A DNA stretch of 64,000 nt from Oceaniovalibus guishaninsula JLT2003 (GTDB taxonomy: Bacteria > Pseudomonadota > Alphaproteobacteria > Rhodobacterales > Rhodobacteraceae), in contig NZ_AMGO01000001.1 in NCBI RefSeq assembly GCF_000299575.1, forward strand, positions 1 through 64,000. Direction: 5' to 3'. The stretch's first letter is position 1; every line of letters starts with the position of its first letter. The notes under the pieces were generated by a model. That model saw only the letters and a list, made by a program, of their open reading frames with translations. It was not told the DNA's origin and searched no databases. Positions 7,649-15,906 of this stretch are shown here, one piece after another. Made by a program: the position numbers and the translations under genes.

Positions 7649-9268
7649 ATGAAGAAGACCCTTCTCGCCGCTCTCGGCGCGTCCATCGACACACGCGATT
7701 CGCGCCGCACGCTCGACGCCGCGCAATGGCGGACCGAGATCCTGTCGGGCCTCACCGTCGCGCTGGCGCTCGTCCCCGAAGCGGTCGCCTTTGCCTTCGT
7801 GGCGGGCGTGCATCCGCTGGTCGGTCTTTACGCCGCCTTCATCGTCGGGCTGATCACCGCGCTTTTCGGCGGTCGGCCCGGCATGATCTCGGGCGCGACG
7901 GGCGCCCTGGCGGTGGTGATGGTCAGCCTCGTCGCGCGCCACGGGGTCGAATACCTGTTCGCGACCGTCGTGCTGATGGGGCTGATCCAGATCGCCGTCG
8001 GCCTGTTGCGCTGGGGCAAGTTCATCCGCCTCGTGCCGCATCCGGTCATGCTGGGTTTCGTCAACGGCCTTGCCATCGTCATCTTCCTCGCGCAGCTCAC
8101 GCAATTCCGCGTTCCCGGCTCGGCCGAGGTTTCGGGCCACGGCATGTCGGGCGGCGAATGGCTGTCGGGCCCGGTCCTCTGGGCGATGCTGGGGCTGACG
8201 GCGCTGACCATGGCGATCATCTGGGCGACGCCGAAACTCACCCGCGCGATCCCCGCGCCGCTGGCGGGCATCGGCATCGTCGCGTTGATCGTCATCGTCT
8301 TCGGCATCGACGTGCCGCGCGTCGGCGATCTGGCCTCGATCCAAGGCGGCCTGCCCAGTTTCCACATCCCGATGGTTCCGCTGAACCTGGAAACTCTGAC
8401 GATCATCGCCCCTTACGCCGTCATCCTGGCCGCCATCGGACTGATCGAATCGCTGCTGACCCTGAACCTGGTGGGCGAGATCACGGGCCAGCGGGGCGGC
8501 GCGTCGCAGGAATGTCTGGCGCAGGGCGCCGCCAACACCGTCACCGGCTTTTTCGGCGGCATGGGCGGCTGCGCGATGATCGGCCAGTCGATGATCAACG
8601 TGAAGTCCGGTGGCCGCACCCGCATTTCGGGCGTCGCGGCAGCCCTGTTCCTGCTGGCCTTCATCATGGTCGCCGCCCCGCTGATCGAACTGATCCCCCT
8701 GGCCGCGCTGGTCGGCGTGATGTTCATGGTGGTGATCGGCACCTTCGCCTGGAACAGCCTCAAGATCCTGCGCAAGGTGCCGATGACCGATGCCGTGGTC
8801 ATCGTTCTGGTGACGGGCGTAACCGTGGCCTACGATCTGGCCACCGCGGTCGTCGTCGGCGTCATCGTCAGCGCGCTGGCCTATTCTTGGAAGAACGCCA
8901 CCCGCATCCACGCGCATACGCGGATCGACGATGACGGCGCCAAGGTCTATGCCGTGCAGGGGCCGCTCTTCTTCGGATCCGCCGACGGCTTCGCCGAGCT
9001 TTTCACGGTCGAGGACGATCCCGACCGCGTGATCGTGGACTTCGCCGGCAGCCGTGTCGCCGACCAGTCCGCCCTGACCGCGATCGAGGCCGTCGCCGCG
9101 CGCTACGAGGCCGCCGGCAAGCGGCTGGAATTGCGGCACCTCTCGCGCGATTGCCACTATCTGCTCAAGCGCGCGGGCCAGTTGATGACCGAAAGCGACG
9201 ACGATCCGACCTATGCGCTCGCGGTCGATTACGGCGTGCGCACCGGGCAGCTCGGCGCGGGGCACTGA
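7649..9268 (+). CDS. SulP family inorganic anion transporter
   Basis: A 539 aa inner-membrane SulP/SLC26 transporter, probably for sulfate, bicarbonate or another anion. The membrane part (about residues 25-420) has the family's typical early helix LTVALALVPEAVAFAFVAGVHPLVGLYAAF and the segment GMISGATGALAVV. The cytoplasmic C-terminal STAS domain covers about residues 425-530 (VYAVQGPLFFGSADGF...DFAGSRVADQSALTAIEA). No carbonic anhydrase or Na+/H+ antiporter is adjacent, so the substrate stays open. The ATG at 7649 has AAGG nearby. Confidence 0.9.
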   Translation: MKKTLLAALGASIDTRDSRRTLDAAQWRTEILSGLTVALALVPEAVAFAFVAGVHPLVGLYAAFIVGLITALFGGRPGMISGATGALAVVMVSLVARHGVEYLFATVVLMGLIQIAVGLLRWGKFIRLVPHPVMLGFVNGLAIVIFLAQLTQFRVPGSAEVSGHGMSGGEWLSGPVLWAMLGLTALTMAIIWATPKLTRAIPAPLAGIGIVALIVIVFGIDVPRVGDLASIQGGLPSFHIPMVPLNLETLTIIAPYAVILAAIGLIESLLTLNLVGEITGQRGGASQECLAQGAANTVTGFFGGMGGCAMIGQSMINVKSGGRTRISGVAAALFLLAFIMVAAPLIELIPLAALVGVMFMVVIGTFAWNSLKILRKVPMTDAVVIVLVTGVTVAYDLATAVVVGVIVSALAYSWKNATRIHAHTRIDDDGAKVYAVQGPLFFGSADGFAELFTVEDDPDRVIVDFAGSRVADQSALTAIEAVAARYEAAGKRLELRHLSRDCHYLLKRAGQLMTESDDDPTYALAVDYGVRTGQLGAGH

Positions 9269-9278
9269 TGCGGGCGGG

Positions 9279-9884
9279 CTATTCGCCCGGCCGTGCCAGG
9301 CTGAACAGCTCGGTCACGCGGGCGTAATCGCGATAGCCCAGCCGGGACACGGGCTGGAAGGCGGTCACGTCGAACCGCCCGTCCTTCAGGCAATCGTCCC
9401 GCAGGTGGATGCCCGTCACCTCGCCGAAGACGACGAAATTCGCCTCGCCCGGCAATTGGACGATCCGCGTCAGGCGGCATTCCAGATTGGCCGGCGCCGC
9501 GGCGACGCGGCTGCACGCCACCGTTTCGCATTCCGCCCGCGCGATTCCGGCCAAATCGAATTCGTCCACCTCCCGCTCCCACGGGCCGGACGTGCGGTTC
9601 ATCGCGTCGCGCATCGCGTATTCCACGACGTTCACGCAGAAACACGCCGTCTCGCGGATATTGGCCACACTGTCCTTGGTGCCGTCGCGGTCGGGCTTGG
9701 CCGATGTGGATGCGAACATCACCTGCGGCGGGACATAGGCCACCGCGTTGAAGAACGAATAGGGCGCCAGGTTCTCCGACCCGTCCGCCCCGCGGGTCGA
9801 TATCCAGCCGATGGGCCGGGGCGACACGATGGCGTTGAACGGATTGTGCGGCAGCCCGTGGCCGTCCTCGGGGCGGTAGAACAT
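9279..9884 (-). CDS. Flavin reductase family protein
   Basis: A 201 aa protein of the DIM6/NTAB flavin-reductase-like fold, which binds FMN. Signature segments are HNPFNAIVSPRPIGWISTRGADGSENLAPYSFFNAVAYVPPQVMFAS and DTxxNIRET-type DSVANIRETACFCVNVV. The family includes FMN reductases and related enzymes of unknown partner. The start at MFYRPEDGHG is supported by AGGAGAG 4 bases upstream; an upstream in-frame ATG adds only 8 residues. It is convergent with the SulP gene (10-base gap) and divergent from the GNAT gene. Confidence 0.82.
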   Translation of the reverse strand: MFYRPEDGHGLPHNPFNAIVSPRPIGWISTRGADGSENLAPYSFFNAVAYVPPQVMFASTSAKPDRDGTKDSVANIRETACFCVNVVEYAMRDAMNRTSGPWEREVDEFDLAGIARAECETVACSRVAAAPANLECRLTRIVQLPGEANFVVFGEVTGIHLRDDCLKDGRFDVTAFQPVSRLGYRDYARVTELFSLARPGE

Positions 9885-9955
9885 CGAACTCTCCTGGTGG
9901 TTTGGCATGCGCTTACCGCCATGCTAGGCGGCTGGCCAGTCATCAGGGGGCGGCG

Positions 9956-10444
9956 TTGGCGGTTCAGGTCGAAGGGGCAGGGGACTGGCGCGAGGTCGAG
10001 GCGCTGTTCGATCTGTGCTTTTCCCCGCTGCGCACGTCGCTGTCCTCCTACCGCCTGCGCGACGGCGTGCCGCCGGTGGCCGATCTCTGCCTCGTCTTCC
10101 GCACGGACGGCATGGTGGGCGGCGCGATCCGCTACTGGCCGGTGCGCGTCGGCGGGCGGCGGGCGCTGCTGCTGGGCCCCGTCGCCGTCCATCCCACCCA
10201 CCAGGGCGAAGGTCTGGGTGCGCTGCTGATCCAGACCAGCCTCGACCGCGCCTGGGCCGCCGGGCATCCGCGCGTCATGCTGGTGGGCGACGCGCCCTAT
10301 TACCGCCGCTTCGGGTTCGAGCGTCTGGACGGCGTGGTCATGCCGCCGCCCACCAATCCCGACCGGGTTCTGGGCCTGGCGCTTTTGGATGGCGGCTGGA
10401 CCGGCGTGCGCGGCCATGTGCGGCGCGAACGCATCGCGCGCTGA
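9956..10444 (+). CDS. GNAT family N-acetyltransferase
   Basis: A 162 aa acetyltransferase of the GNAT fold. The acetyl-CoA binding motif A is LLGPVAVHPTHQGEGLGALLIQTSL (Q/R-x-x-G-x-G/A type), followed by VGDAPYYRRFGF, a motif typical of the YhbS-like N-acetyltransferase group. Substrate unknown. A TTG at 9956 is the likely start because AGGGGG lies 5 bases upstream; the only ATG in frame (9902) overlaps the upstream flavin reductase promoter region. Confidence 0.82.
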   Translation: MAVQVEGAGDWREVEALFDLCFSPLRTSLSSYRLRDGVPPVADLCLVFRTDGMVGGAIRYWPVRVGGRRALLLGPVAVHPTHQGEGLGALLIQTSLDRAWAAGHPRVMLVGDAPYYRRFGFERLDGVVMPPPTNPDRVLGLALLDGGWTGVRGHVRRERIAR

Positions 10445-10486
10445 GGGGGGATTGCGGCCCGTCGCATCGCGCCCCATCTTGGGCGC

Positions 10487-11278
10487 ATGGAACACGCCGC
10501 CACCCGACCCGACGACACGCCCCAGAGCGTCGATCTGTCCCCCGAAACCCGCGCCGCTCTGGAAAAGATCGTCGTCCGCTTCCGCGCCGCCGACGGCATC
10601 GGCATGCAGGTGCTCAGCCTGATCGGCGGGCAGGCCGAAGATCTGATCGCCAAGCTGCCCGCCCCGGTGCGCGAGCGTCTGGATGCGGCCACGCGGCGGG
10701 CGCTGGAAACCGCCTTCGACGCCGCCGCGATGTCGCGCGGCCGCATCGCCGACCGGCCCGACTGGCTGAACGCCGCCTTCGCCACCGCGATGGGCGCCGC
10801 CGGCGGATCGGGCGGCCTGCCATCCGCGCTGGCCGAACTGCCCGTCACGACCACGGTGCTGCTGCGCGCGATCCAGGGCATCGCCGCCGATTACCGCTTC
10901 GATCCCGCCGATCCGGTGGTGCGCGCGCAATGCCTTCAGGTCTTCGCCGCCTCCGGCCCGCTGGAACGCGACGACGGCACCGACATGGCGTTCCTCTCGG
11001 CGCGCGTCACGCTGACCGGCACGACGATGCAGGCGATCATCGGCCGCATCGCCCCGCGCCTTGCGGGCGTGATGGGACAGAAACTGGCGACGCAGATGGT
11101 GCCGGTGCTGGGCGCCGTGGCCGGGGCCGCGACGAACTATGCCTTCACCAGCTATTATCAGGAAATGGCCCGCGTCTATTTCGGCCTGCGCGCGCTTGCC
11201 CGCGACAGCGGCGTCCCGGTCGAGGATCTGATGCGCGAATTCCGCATTCTTCTGGACCCGCCGCGCCTGATCGTCTGA
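10487..11278 (+). CDS. EcsC family protein
   Basis: A 263 aa EcsC-like protein; function not known in proteobacteria. Recognisable features are the long alanine-rich helical region, LPVTTTVLLRAIQGIAADYRFD around residues 120-140, and the C-terminal GQKLATQMVPVLGAVAGAATNYAFTSYYQEMARVYF, the most conserved EcsC segment. Possible membrane-associated helices lie near residues 200-225. It is convergent with ptsP; the two stop codons abut as TGATCA. Confidence 0.8.
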   Translation: MEHAATRPDDTPQSVDLSPETRAALEKIVVRFRAADGIGMQVLSLIGGQAEDLIAKLPAPVRERLDAATRRALETAFDAAAMSRGRIADRPDWLNAAFATAMGAAGGSGGLPSALAELPVTTTVLLRAIQGIAADYRFDPADPVVRAQCLQVFAASGPLERDDGTDMAFLSARVTLTGTTMQAIIGRIAPRLAGVMGQKLATQMVPVLGAVAGAATNYAFTSYYQEMARVYFGLRALARDSGVPVEDLMREFRILLDPPRLIV

Positions 11279-13531
11279 TCAGGCGACCTGTTCCGCGCGC
11301 AGCACATTGCCCAGCCAGTCCGTCACCGCGCGGCGCACCGACTGATCGCCGGCCGCGCGCGATGCGTCGATGGCCGCGCGCGCGTCTTCCAGGTTGACCC
11401 GCCGCAGCAGCGACTTGACCGGCCCGATGGATGCGGGCCGCATCGACAGCGCCCGGACCCCCATCGCCGCCAGGCACACCGCCTCGACCGGGCGGCCCGC
11501 ATCCTCGCCGCAGAACGACAGCGGCGTCCCGGCCTCTCGGCACCGCGCGACGATCTGCTCCACGAAGGTCAGGAAGCTGACGTTCAGCGTGTCGTAACGC
11601 CGGCGCACGCGCTCGTTCTCGCGGTCAGCGGCGAAGAAGAACTGCTTGAGGTCATTCCCGCCGATCGAGATGAAATCCGCCAGCGCAAAGAACTGCTCGG
11701 GCGCGAAGGCCAGGCTGGGCGTCTCCAGCATGGCGCCGATCTCGACCTTCTCGGGCACCTTGTGGCCCAGCCGCCGCTCGCGCTCCACCTCGTCCAGCAG
11801 ATGCGCGCGCGCCTCGCGGAACTCGTCGAATTGCGCGACGAAGGGAAACATCACCGACAGGGGCCGTCCGGCCGCCGCGCGGATCAGCGCCTGCAACTGC
11901 ATCCGCATGATGCCAGGCTTGTCCAGCGTCAGCCGGATCGCGCGCCAGCCCAGCGCCGGGTTCGGCTCGTCCACCCGGCGCATATAGGGCAACACCTTGT
12001 CCGACCCTATATCGAGCGTTCGGAACACCACCCGCCGCCCGTTCGCGGCATCCATCACCCGCGCGTAAAGGGCGGCCAGATCGCCGCGCTTGGGCACGTT
12101 CGGCCGGGCCAGAAACTGCAACTCGGTCCGAAACAGCCCGACCCCCTCGGCGCCCGATCCTTCCAGACTGGGCAGGTCGGCCATCAGCCCCGCATTCATC
12201 GTCAGGCTGACCACCGCCCCGCAAAGCGACTGCGCCGGAAGCCCGCGCAGATCGGCATAGCGTTCCTGCGCCTTGGCCTGCATCGCCATCTTGTCGCGGA
12301 ACGCCGTCGTCACGTTCTCGGACGGGCGCAGATGCACGATGCCCTGATCGCCGTCCACAAGGATGGGATCGCCGTTCAGCGCCTCGGTCGCCAGACCGTC
12401 CGCATGGATGACCAGCGGAATCGCCAGCGCCCGTGCCACGATCACCGCATGACTGCCCACCGATCCCTGTTCCAGCACGATCCCGCGCAGCTTGCGGCCG
12501 TATTCCAGCAATTCGCCCGGCCCGATATTGCGCGCCACAAGGATCGGACGGTCGGGCATCGCGGCGCCCGTATCGTTGCCCTGACCCGACAGGATCCGCA
12601 GCAGCCGGTTGGCCAGATCGTCCAGATCCTGCAACCGCTCGCGCATATAGGCGTCGGGCACCGATTCCATGCGGTTGCGCGCCGACGATTGTTCCTTCTC
12701 GACCGCCGCCTCGGCCGACAGCCCGCGGGCGATGTCGGCGCACATCCGCCGGATCCAGCCGCGCGAATGGGCGAACATGCGATAGGTCTCCAGCACCTCG
12801 CGCTGGTCCTTCTCGGCGAGCGCGATGCCGGTCATCTGGTCGTCGATGGATCCGCGCAGCGTCTCGATGGCGGCCATCAGGCGCTCGGTCTCGGCCTCGG
12901 GGTCGTCGGCGATGGGGTTCGTCACCACGACGCGCGGCTCGTGCAGCCAGACGCGCCCCTCGGCGATGCCCTCCTGCGCGACGGTGCCCTTGAACATCGC
13001 CGGGTTCTGGTGACGCGCCGACAGCGCCGCGCCCTCGCCGATGAAGGCGCCCAGCTCGGTCATCTCGGCCAGCACCATCGCCACGACTTCCAGGCCGTAA
13101 ACCTCGTCGTCGGAATATTGCCGCGCCTCCTTCGACTGCACGACCAGAACGCCCAGCCTTTCGCCAAGCCGCTGGATCGGCACCCCGAGGAAGCTGGAAT
13201 AGATCTCCTCGCCCGTCTCGGGCATGTAACGGAACCCGCGCGTGGACGGCGCATCGGCGGTGTTGATCGGCCTGTTCTTGCGCGCGACGCGCCCTACCAG
13301 TCCCTCGCCCAGACGCAGGCGGGTCTTGTGCACCGCTTCCGGCCGCAGCCCCTCGGTCGCGCAAAGCTCCAGCGTATCGGCATCGCGGAACAGATAGATC
13401 GAACACACCTCGGTATGCATCGACGTGGCGATGATCGTGGTGATCCGGTCCAGCCGCGCCTGTCCCGCGCTGCTTTCGGCCAAAGCCTCGCGCAGACGAC
13501 CCAGCAACTTGCGGCTTTGGCTATCGGCCAT
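11279..13531 (-). CDS. ptsP: Nitrogen PTS phosphoenolpyruvate phosphotransferase (EI-Ntr)
   Basis: Autophosphorylates from PEP and passes the phosphate to NPr in the regulatory nitrogen phosphotransferase system. The protein is 750 aa. A GAF domain occupies residues 1 to about 170 (IIATSMHTEVCSIYLF...). It is followed by the PEP-utilising N-terminal domain, the phospho-histidine domain with His361 in GSHAVIVARALAIP, and the PEP-binding barrel (GSGAEGVGLFRTELQFL, SIGGNDLKQFF, SFCGEDAGRP). The frame stays open far upstream by chance; the ATG at 13531 begins the conserved MADSQSRKLLGRLRE N terminus. In relatives it sits directly next to lysC; here a LuxR gene intervenes. Confidence 0.95.
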   Translation of the reverse strand: MADSQSRKLLGRLREALAESSAGQARLDRITTIIATSMHTEVCSIYLFRDADTLELCATEGLRPEAVHKTRLRLGEGLVGRVARKNRPINTADAPSTRGFRYMPETGEEIYSSFLGVPIQRLGERLGVLVVQSKEARQYSDDEVYGLEVVAMVLAEMTELGAFIGEGAALSARHQNPAMFKGTVAQEGIAEGRVWLHEPRVVVTNPIADDPEAETERLMAAIETLRGSIDDQMTGIALAEKDQREVLETYRMFAHSRGWIRRMCADIARGLSAEAAVEKEQSSARNRMESVPDAYMRERLQDLDDLANRLLRILSGQGNDTGAAMPDRPILVARNIGPGELLEYGRKLRGIVLEQGSVGSHAVIVARALAIPLVIHADGLATEALNGDPILVDGDQGIVHLRPSENVTTAFRDKMAMQAKAQERYADLRGLPAQSLCGAVVSLTMNAGLMADLPSLEGSGAEGVGLFRTELQFLARPNVPKRGDLAALYARVMDAANGRRVVFRTLDIGSDKVLPYMRRVDEPNPALGWRAIRLTLDKPGIMRMQLQALIRAAAGRPLSVMFPFVAQFDEFREARAHLLDEVERERRLGHKVPEKVEIGAMLETPSLAFAPEQFFALADFISIGGNDLKQFFFAADRENERVRRRYDTLNVSFLTFVEQIVARCREAGTPLSFCGEDAGRPVEAVCLAAMGVRALSMRPASIGPVKSLLRRVNLEDARAAIDASRAAGDQSVRRAVTDWLGNVLRAEQVA

Positions 13532-13870
13532 GTTCCCGTCCGTTTCCCGGCCATCCCGCGCCGAGCGATCCGTATAGATCACTCCGCCCCGAAAGGGGAG
13601 AGTGCATCGTCGTCCCGGTTGAAACAACCGCCATCGACACGCCTGTCCGCACCAGCGGCCCCCCGTCCGGGGGGATTTACGGGTCGGCGGATACCGGCCT
13701 ATCGTTCGTGCATTGCATGAAGTGATACTCCGGTGAAGGAGGCTTCGGCGGACAGGACGGCAGCGTCGCGACCCACCGCGTCGTCCCGTCCATCTGTCGA
13801 AGCCTCCGATTCCGTCCTTTGCCGTTGCGTCAAGTGCGGTTATCATGCGCCACCCGAACCCGGAGGCGGC
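13532..13870. other. 339-base divergent intergenic region, ptsP / luxR
   Basis: The longest non-coding stretch in the window. It should hold the promoters of ptsP (leftward) and of the LuxR gene (rightward). Visible structures are a small CCCC-GAAA-GGGG hairpin (13587-13598), a C6/G6 hairpin (13659-13664 with 13669-13674), a TGCATTGCA near-palindrome (13710-13718), and the 70-base hairpin listed next. I could not assign -35/-10 pairs with confidence. Confidence 0.6.
13738..13807 (+). other. Long imperfect hairpin in the luxR leader
   Basis: The outer arms are perfect: GGAGGCTTCG (13738-13747) and CGAAGCCTCC (13798-13807). Inside, GACAG (13751-13755) pairs with CTGTC (13794-13798), GACGG (13756-13760) with CCGTC (13786-13790), and CGCG (13767-13770) with CGCG (13777-13780). 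Nearly the whole 70 bases can fold into one stem with small bulges. There is no T-run after it. It ends 63 bases before the LuxR start. Possible roles are a leader structure, a small RNA or a mobile palindromic element. Confidence 0.55.
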
Positions 13871-14560
13871 ATGCTTCTGCGCCTGGCGGCCCAGATCGAG
13901 ACGCTGGACGACGCGCGGTCGATCTTCGACCGCTGCAAGGACGGTCTCGCCGCCATCGGACTGCCCCACGTCACCTACATGACCGTCGGTCCCGACCGCA
14001 GCGACCCGGTATTCTTCACCACCATGCCCGCGCTTTACCCCGACGGCCCGTGGGACGATCCGTTTCTCGATTATTGCTGCGCGCGTTACGCGATCACCGA
14101 TATGGGTGTGGCCTTCGTCGCCGATCATCCCTATCTGCCCGACAGCGCCCGCGACCTCATCGCGCGGGCCGAAGGCATGGGGTTCGTGTCGGGCCTCGGC
14201 ATCCCCGTCCGTCTGAAGGGATCGCCGCGTTTCGGCGGCTTCATCCTGGGCTGCGGCCTGCCGCGCGCCGAATATCGGGCCGCGTTCGACCCGCTGCGCG
14301 ACGATCTGCGCAGCTTCTGCCTGCTGGTCCACCGCCGCCTGGACGAGGTGACGCGCCCCGCCGCCACGGACCCGCTGGCCGTCCTCAGCACGCGCGAGCG
14401 CGAGGTGATCACCCTGATCGCCCGCGGCATGACCCGCAAGGAATGCGCCAATGCCTGCGGCCTCTCGCCGCTGACCGTCGCGGACTACACCAAAAGCGCC
14501 TACCGCAAGCTCAACATCCGCGACCGCGTGGCGGCGGCAAGGCTGGTTCTGGGCGGCTAG
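13871..14560 (+). CDS. LuxR-type solo regulator with autoinducer-binding domain
   Basis: A 229 aa transcription factor. An N-terminal autoinducer-binding-like domain covers about residues 10-155. A C-terminal LuxR helix-turn-helix covers about 165-225 (LSTREREVITLIARGMTRKECANACGLSPLTVADYTKSAYRKL). No luxI synthase is in the window, so it is an orphan or solo. In the ligand domain the usual Asp-Pro after the tryptophan/tyrosine region is TDMG, so the proline of the acyl-homoserine-lactone pocket is missing and the ligand may differ. The ATG at 13871 has CGGAGG 5 bases upstream; a GTG further up would translate the leader hairpin. The stop shares a CTAG with the convergent lysC. Confidence 0.85.
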   Translation: MLLRLAAQIETLDDARSIFDRCKDGLAAIGLPHVTYMTVGPDRSDPVFFTTMPALYPDGPWDDPFLDYCCARYAITDMGVAFVADHPYLPDSARDLIARAEGMGFVSGLGIPVRLKGSPRFGGFILGCGLPRAEYRAAFDPLRDDLRSFCLLVHRRLDEVTRPAATDPLAVLSTREREVITLIARGMTRKECANACGLSPLTVADYTKSAYRKLNIRDRVAAARLVLGG

Positions 14561-15816
14561 GCGCGCACGCTGCGCTCGGCGCCCGGCTTGTCCAGGTCGA
14601 ACGTGTCGTGCAGCGCTTGGACGGCCAGTTCCATGTATTTGCGGTCGATCAGCACGCTGATCTTGATCTCGGACGTGGTGATGACCTTGATGTTGATGCC
14701 CTCGTCGCGCAGCGCGCGGAACATCTGCGCCGCCACCCCCGCATGGGACCGCATCCCGATGCCCACGACGCTGACCTTGGCCGTGTCGGTGTCGGCCAGC
14801 AGTTCCGAATAGGCGAAACCGCCCGCCGCCTGCGCGTCCTCGATCGCCTTCTGCGCCCGGCCCACCTGATCGACGGGGCAGGAAAACGTCATGTCCGTGT
14901 GCCCCTGCTCGGAGATGTTCTGCACGATCATGTCCACGTTCACGCCCGCTTCGGCCAGGGGGCCGAAGATCGCGGCGGCGATGCCGGGGCGGTCCTCGAC
15001 CCCCAGCAGGGTCATCTTGGCCTCGTCGCGCGCATAGGCCACGCCCGCCACCACGTTGCTTTCCATGATTTCCTCCTCGCCGCAGACCAGCGTGCCGGCA
15101 TTCTCGTCGTATTCGTCGAAACTGCTCAGCACCCGCAGCTTGACCTTGTAGCGCATGGCCAGTTCCACCGACCGCGTCTGCAACACCTTGGCGCCCAGCG
15201 ACGCCAGCTCCAGCATCTCCTCGAAGGCGATGCGGTCCAGTTTGCGGGCGCGGCGCACGATGCGCGGATCGGTGGTATAGACGCCGTCCACGTCGGTATA
15301 GATGTCGCAGCGCACCGCACCGAAGGCGGCGGCGAAGGCCACCGCCGTCGTGTCCGATCCGCCGCGCCCCAGCGTGGTGATGCGGCCTTCGGGGCTGACG
15401 CCCTGAAACCCCGCCACCACGGCCACCTTCATGCCGTCCGCGAACCGCGCCGCCATGGTCTCGGTCGGAATGCCGGTGATGCGCGCCGCCCCGTGCGACG
15501 AATTGGTCTGCACCGGCACCTGCCACCCCTGCCAGGACCGCGCCGGTATTTCCATTTCCTGCAAGGTCAGCGCCATCAGCCCGGCGGTCACGTTCTCGCC
15601 CGAACTGACCACGGCGTCGTATTCGCGCGCGTCGAAGAAGGGGCCAGTATCGTTGACCCAGCCGACCAGCTCGTTGGTCTTGCCGGCCATCGCGCTGACG
15701 ATGACGATCACGTCGTGGCCGTTGGCCACCTCGCGTCCCACACGCTTGGCCGCGCGCCGGATCCGGTCGGGTGTGGCGACGGACGTGCCGCCGAACTTCA
15801 TCACCAGCAGCGACAT
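14557..15816 (-). CDS. lysC: Aspartate kinase
   Basis: First committed step of the aspartate family (Lys, Thr, Met, diaminopimelate): phosphorylates L-aspartate. The 419 aa length is normal for a single-chain lysine-sensitive aspartokinase. The kinase motif KFGGTSV stands at the N terminus, with the nucleotide/substrate segment LGRGGSDTTAVAFAAA and two C-terminal ACT regulatory domains from about residue 260 (FSCPVDQ..., KVSVVGIGMRSHAGVAAQMF). The start is set at MSLLVMKFGG with a G-rich ribosome-binding stretch upstream; the frame has six extra residues before it. Confidence 0.96.
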   Translation of the reverse strand: MSLLVMKFGGTSVATPDRIRRAAKRVGREVANGHDVIVIVSAMAGKTNELVGWVNDTGPFFDAREYDAVVSSGENVTAGLMALTLQEMEIPARSWQGWQVPVQTNSSHGAARITGIPTETMAARFADGMKVAVVAGFQGVSPEGRITTLGRGGSDTTAVAFAAAFGAVRCDIYTDVDGVYTTDPRIVRRARKLDRIAFEEMLELASLGAKVLQTRSVELAMRYKVKLRVLSSFDEYDENAGTLVCGEEEIMESNVVAGVAYARDEAKMTLLGVEDRPGIAAAIFGPLAEAGVNVDMIVQNISEQGHTDMTFSCPVDQVGRAQKAIEDAQAAGGFAYSELLADTDTAKVSVVGIGMRSHAGVAAQMFRALRDEGINIKVITTSEIKISVLIDRKYMELAVQALHDTFDLDKPGAERSVRA

Positions 15817-15906
15817 CGCGCCCCCAATCTGCATTGCGCGCCCGCTTTAGGGCCGGTGCGGGGCAGGGGCAAGGGCGGCGCATTCCGCGCGCCGCCCGCC
15901 GTGGCC

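Noticed and set aside
6362-9265. 967-codon minus-strand frame across phaP, phaR and the SulP gene
   Set aside because: Asp/His/Arg/Gly-rich nonsense typical of the antisense of GC3-rich genes; the plus-strand genes have clear families.
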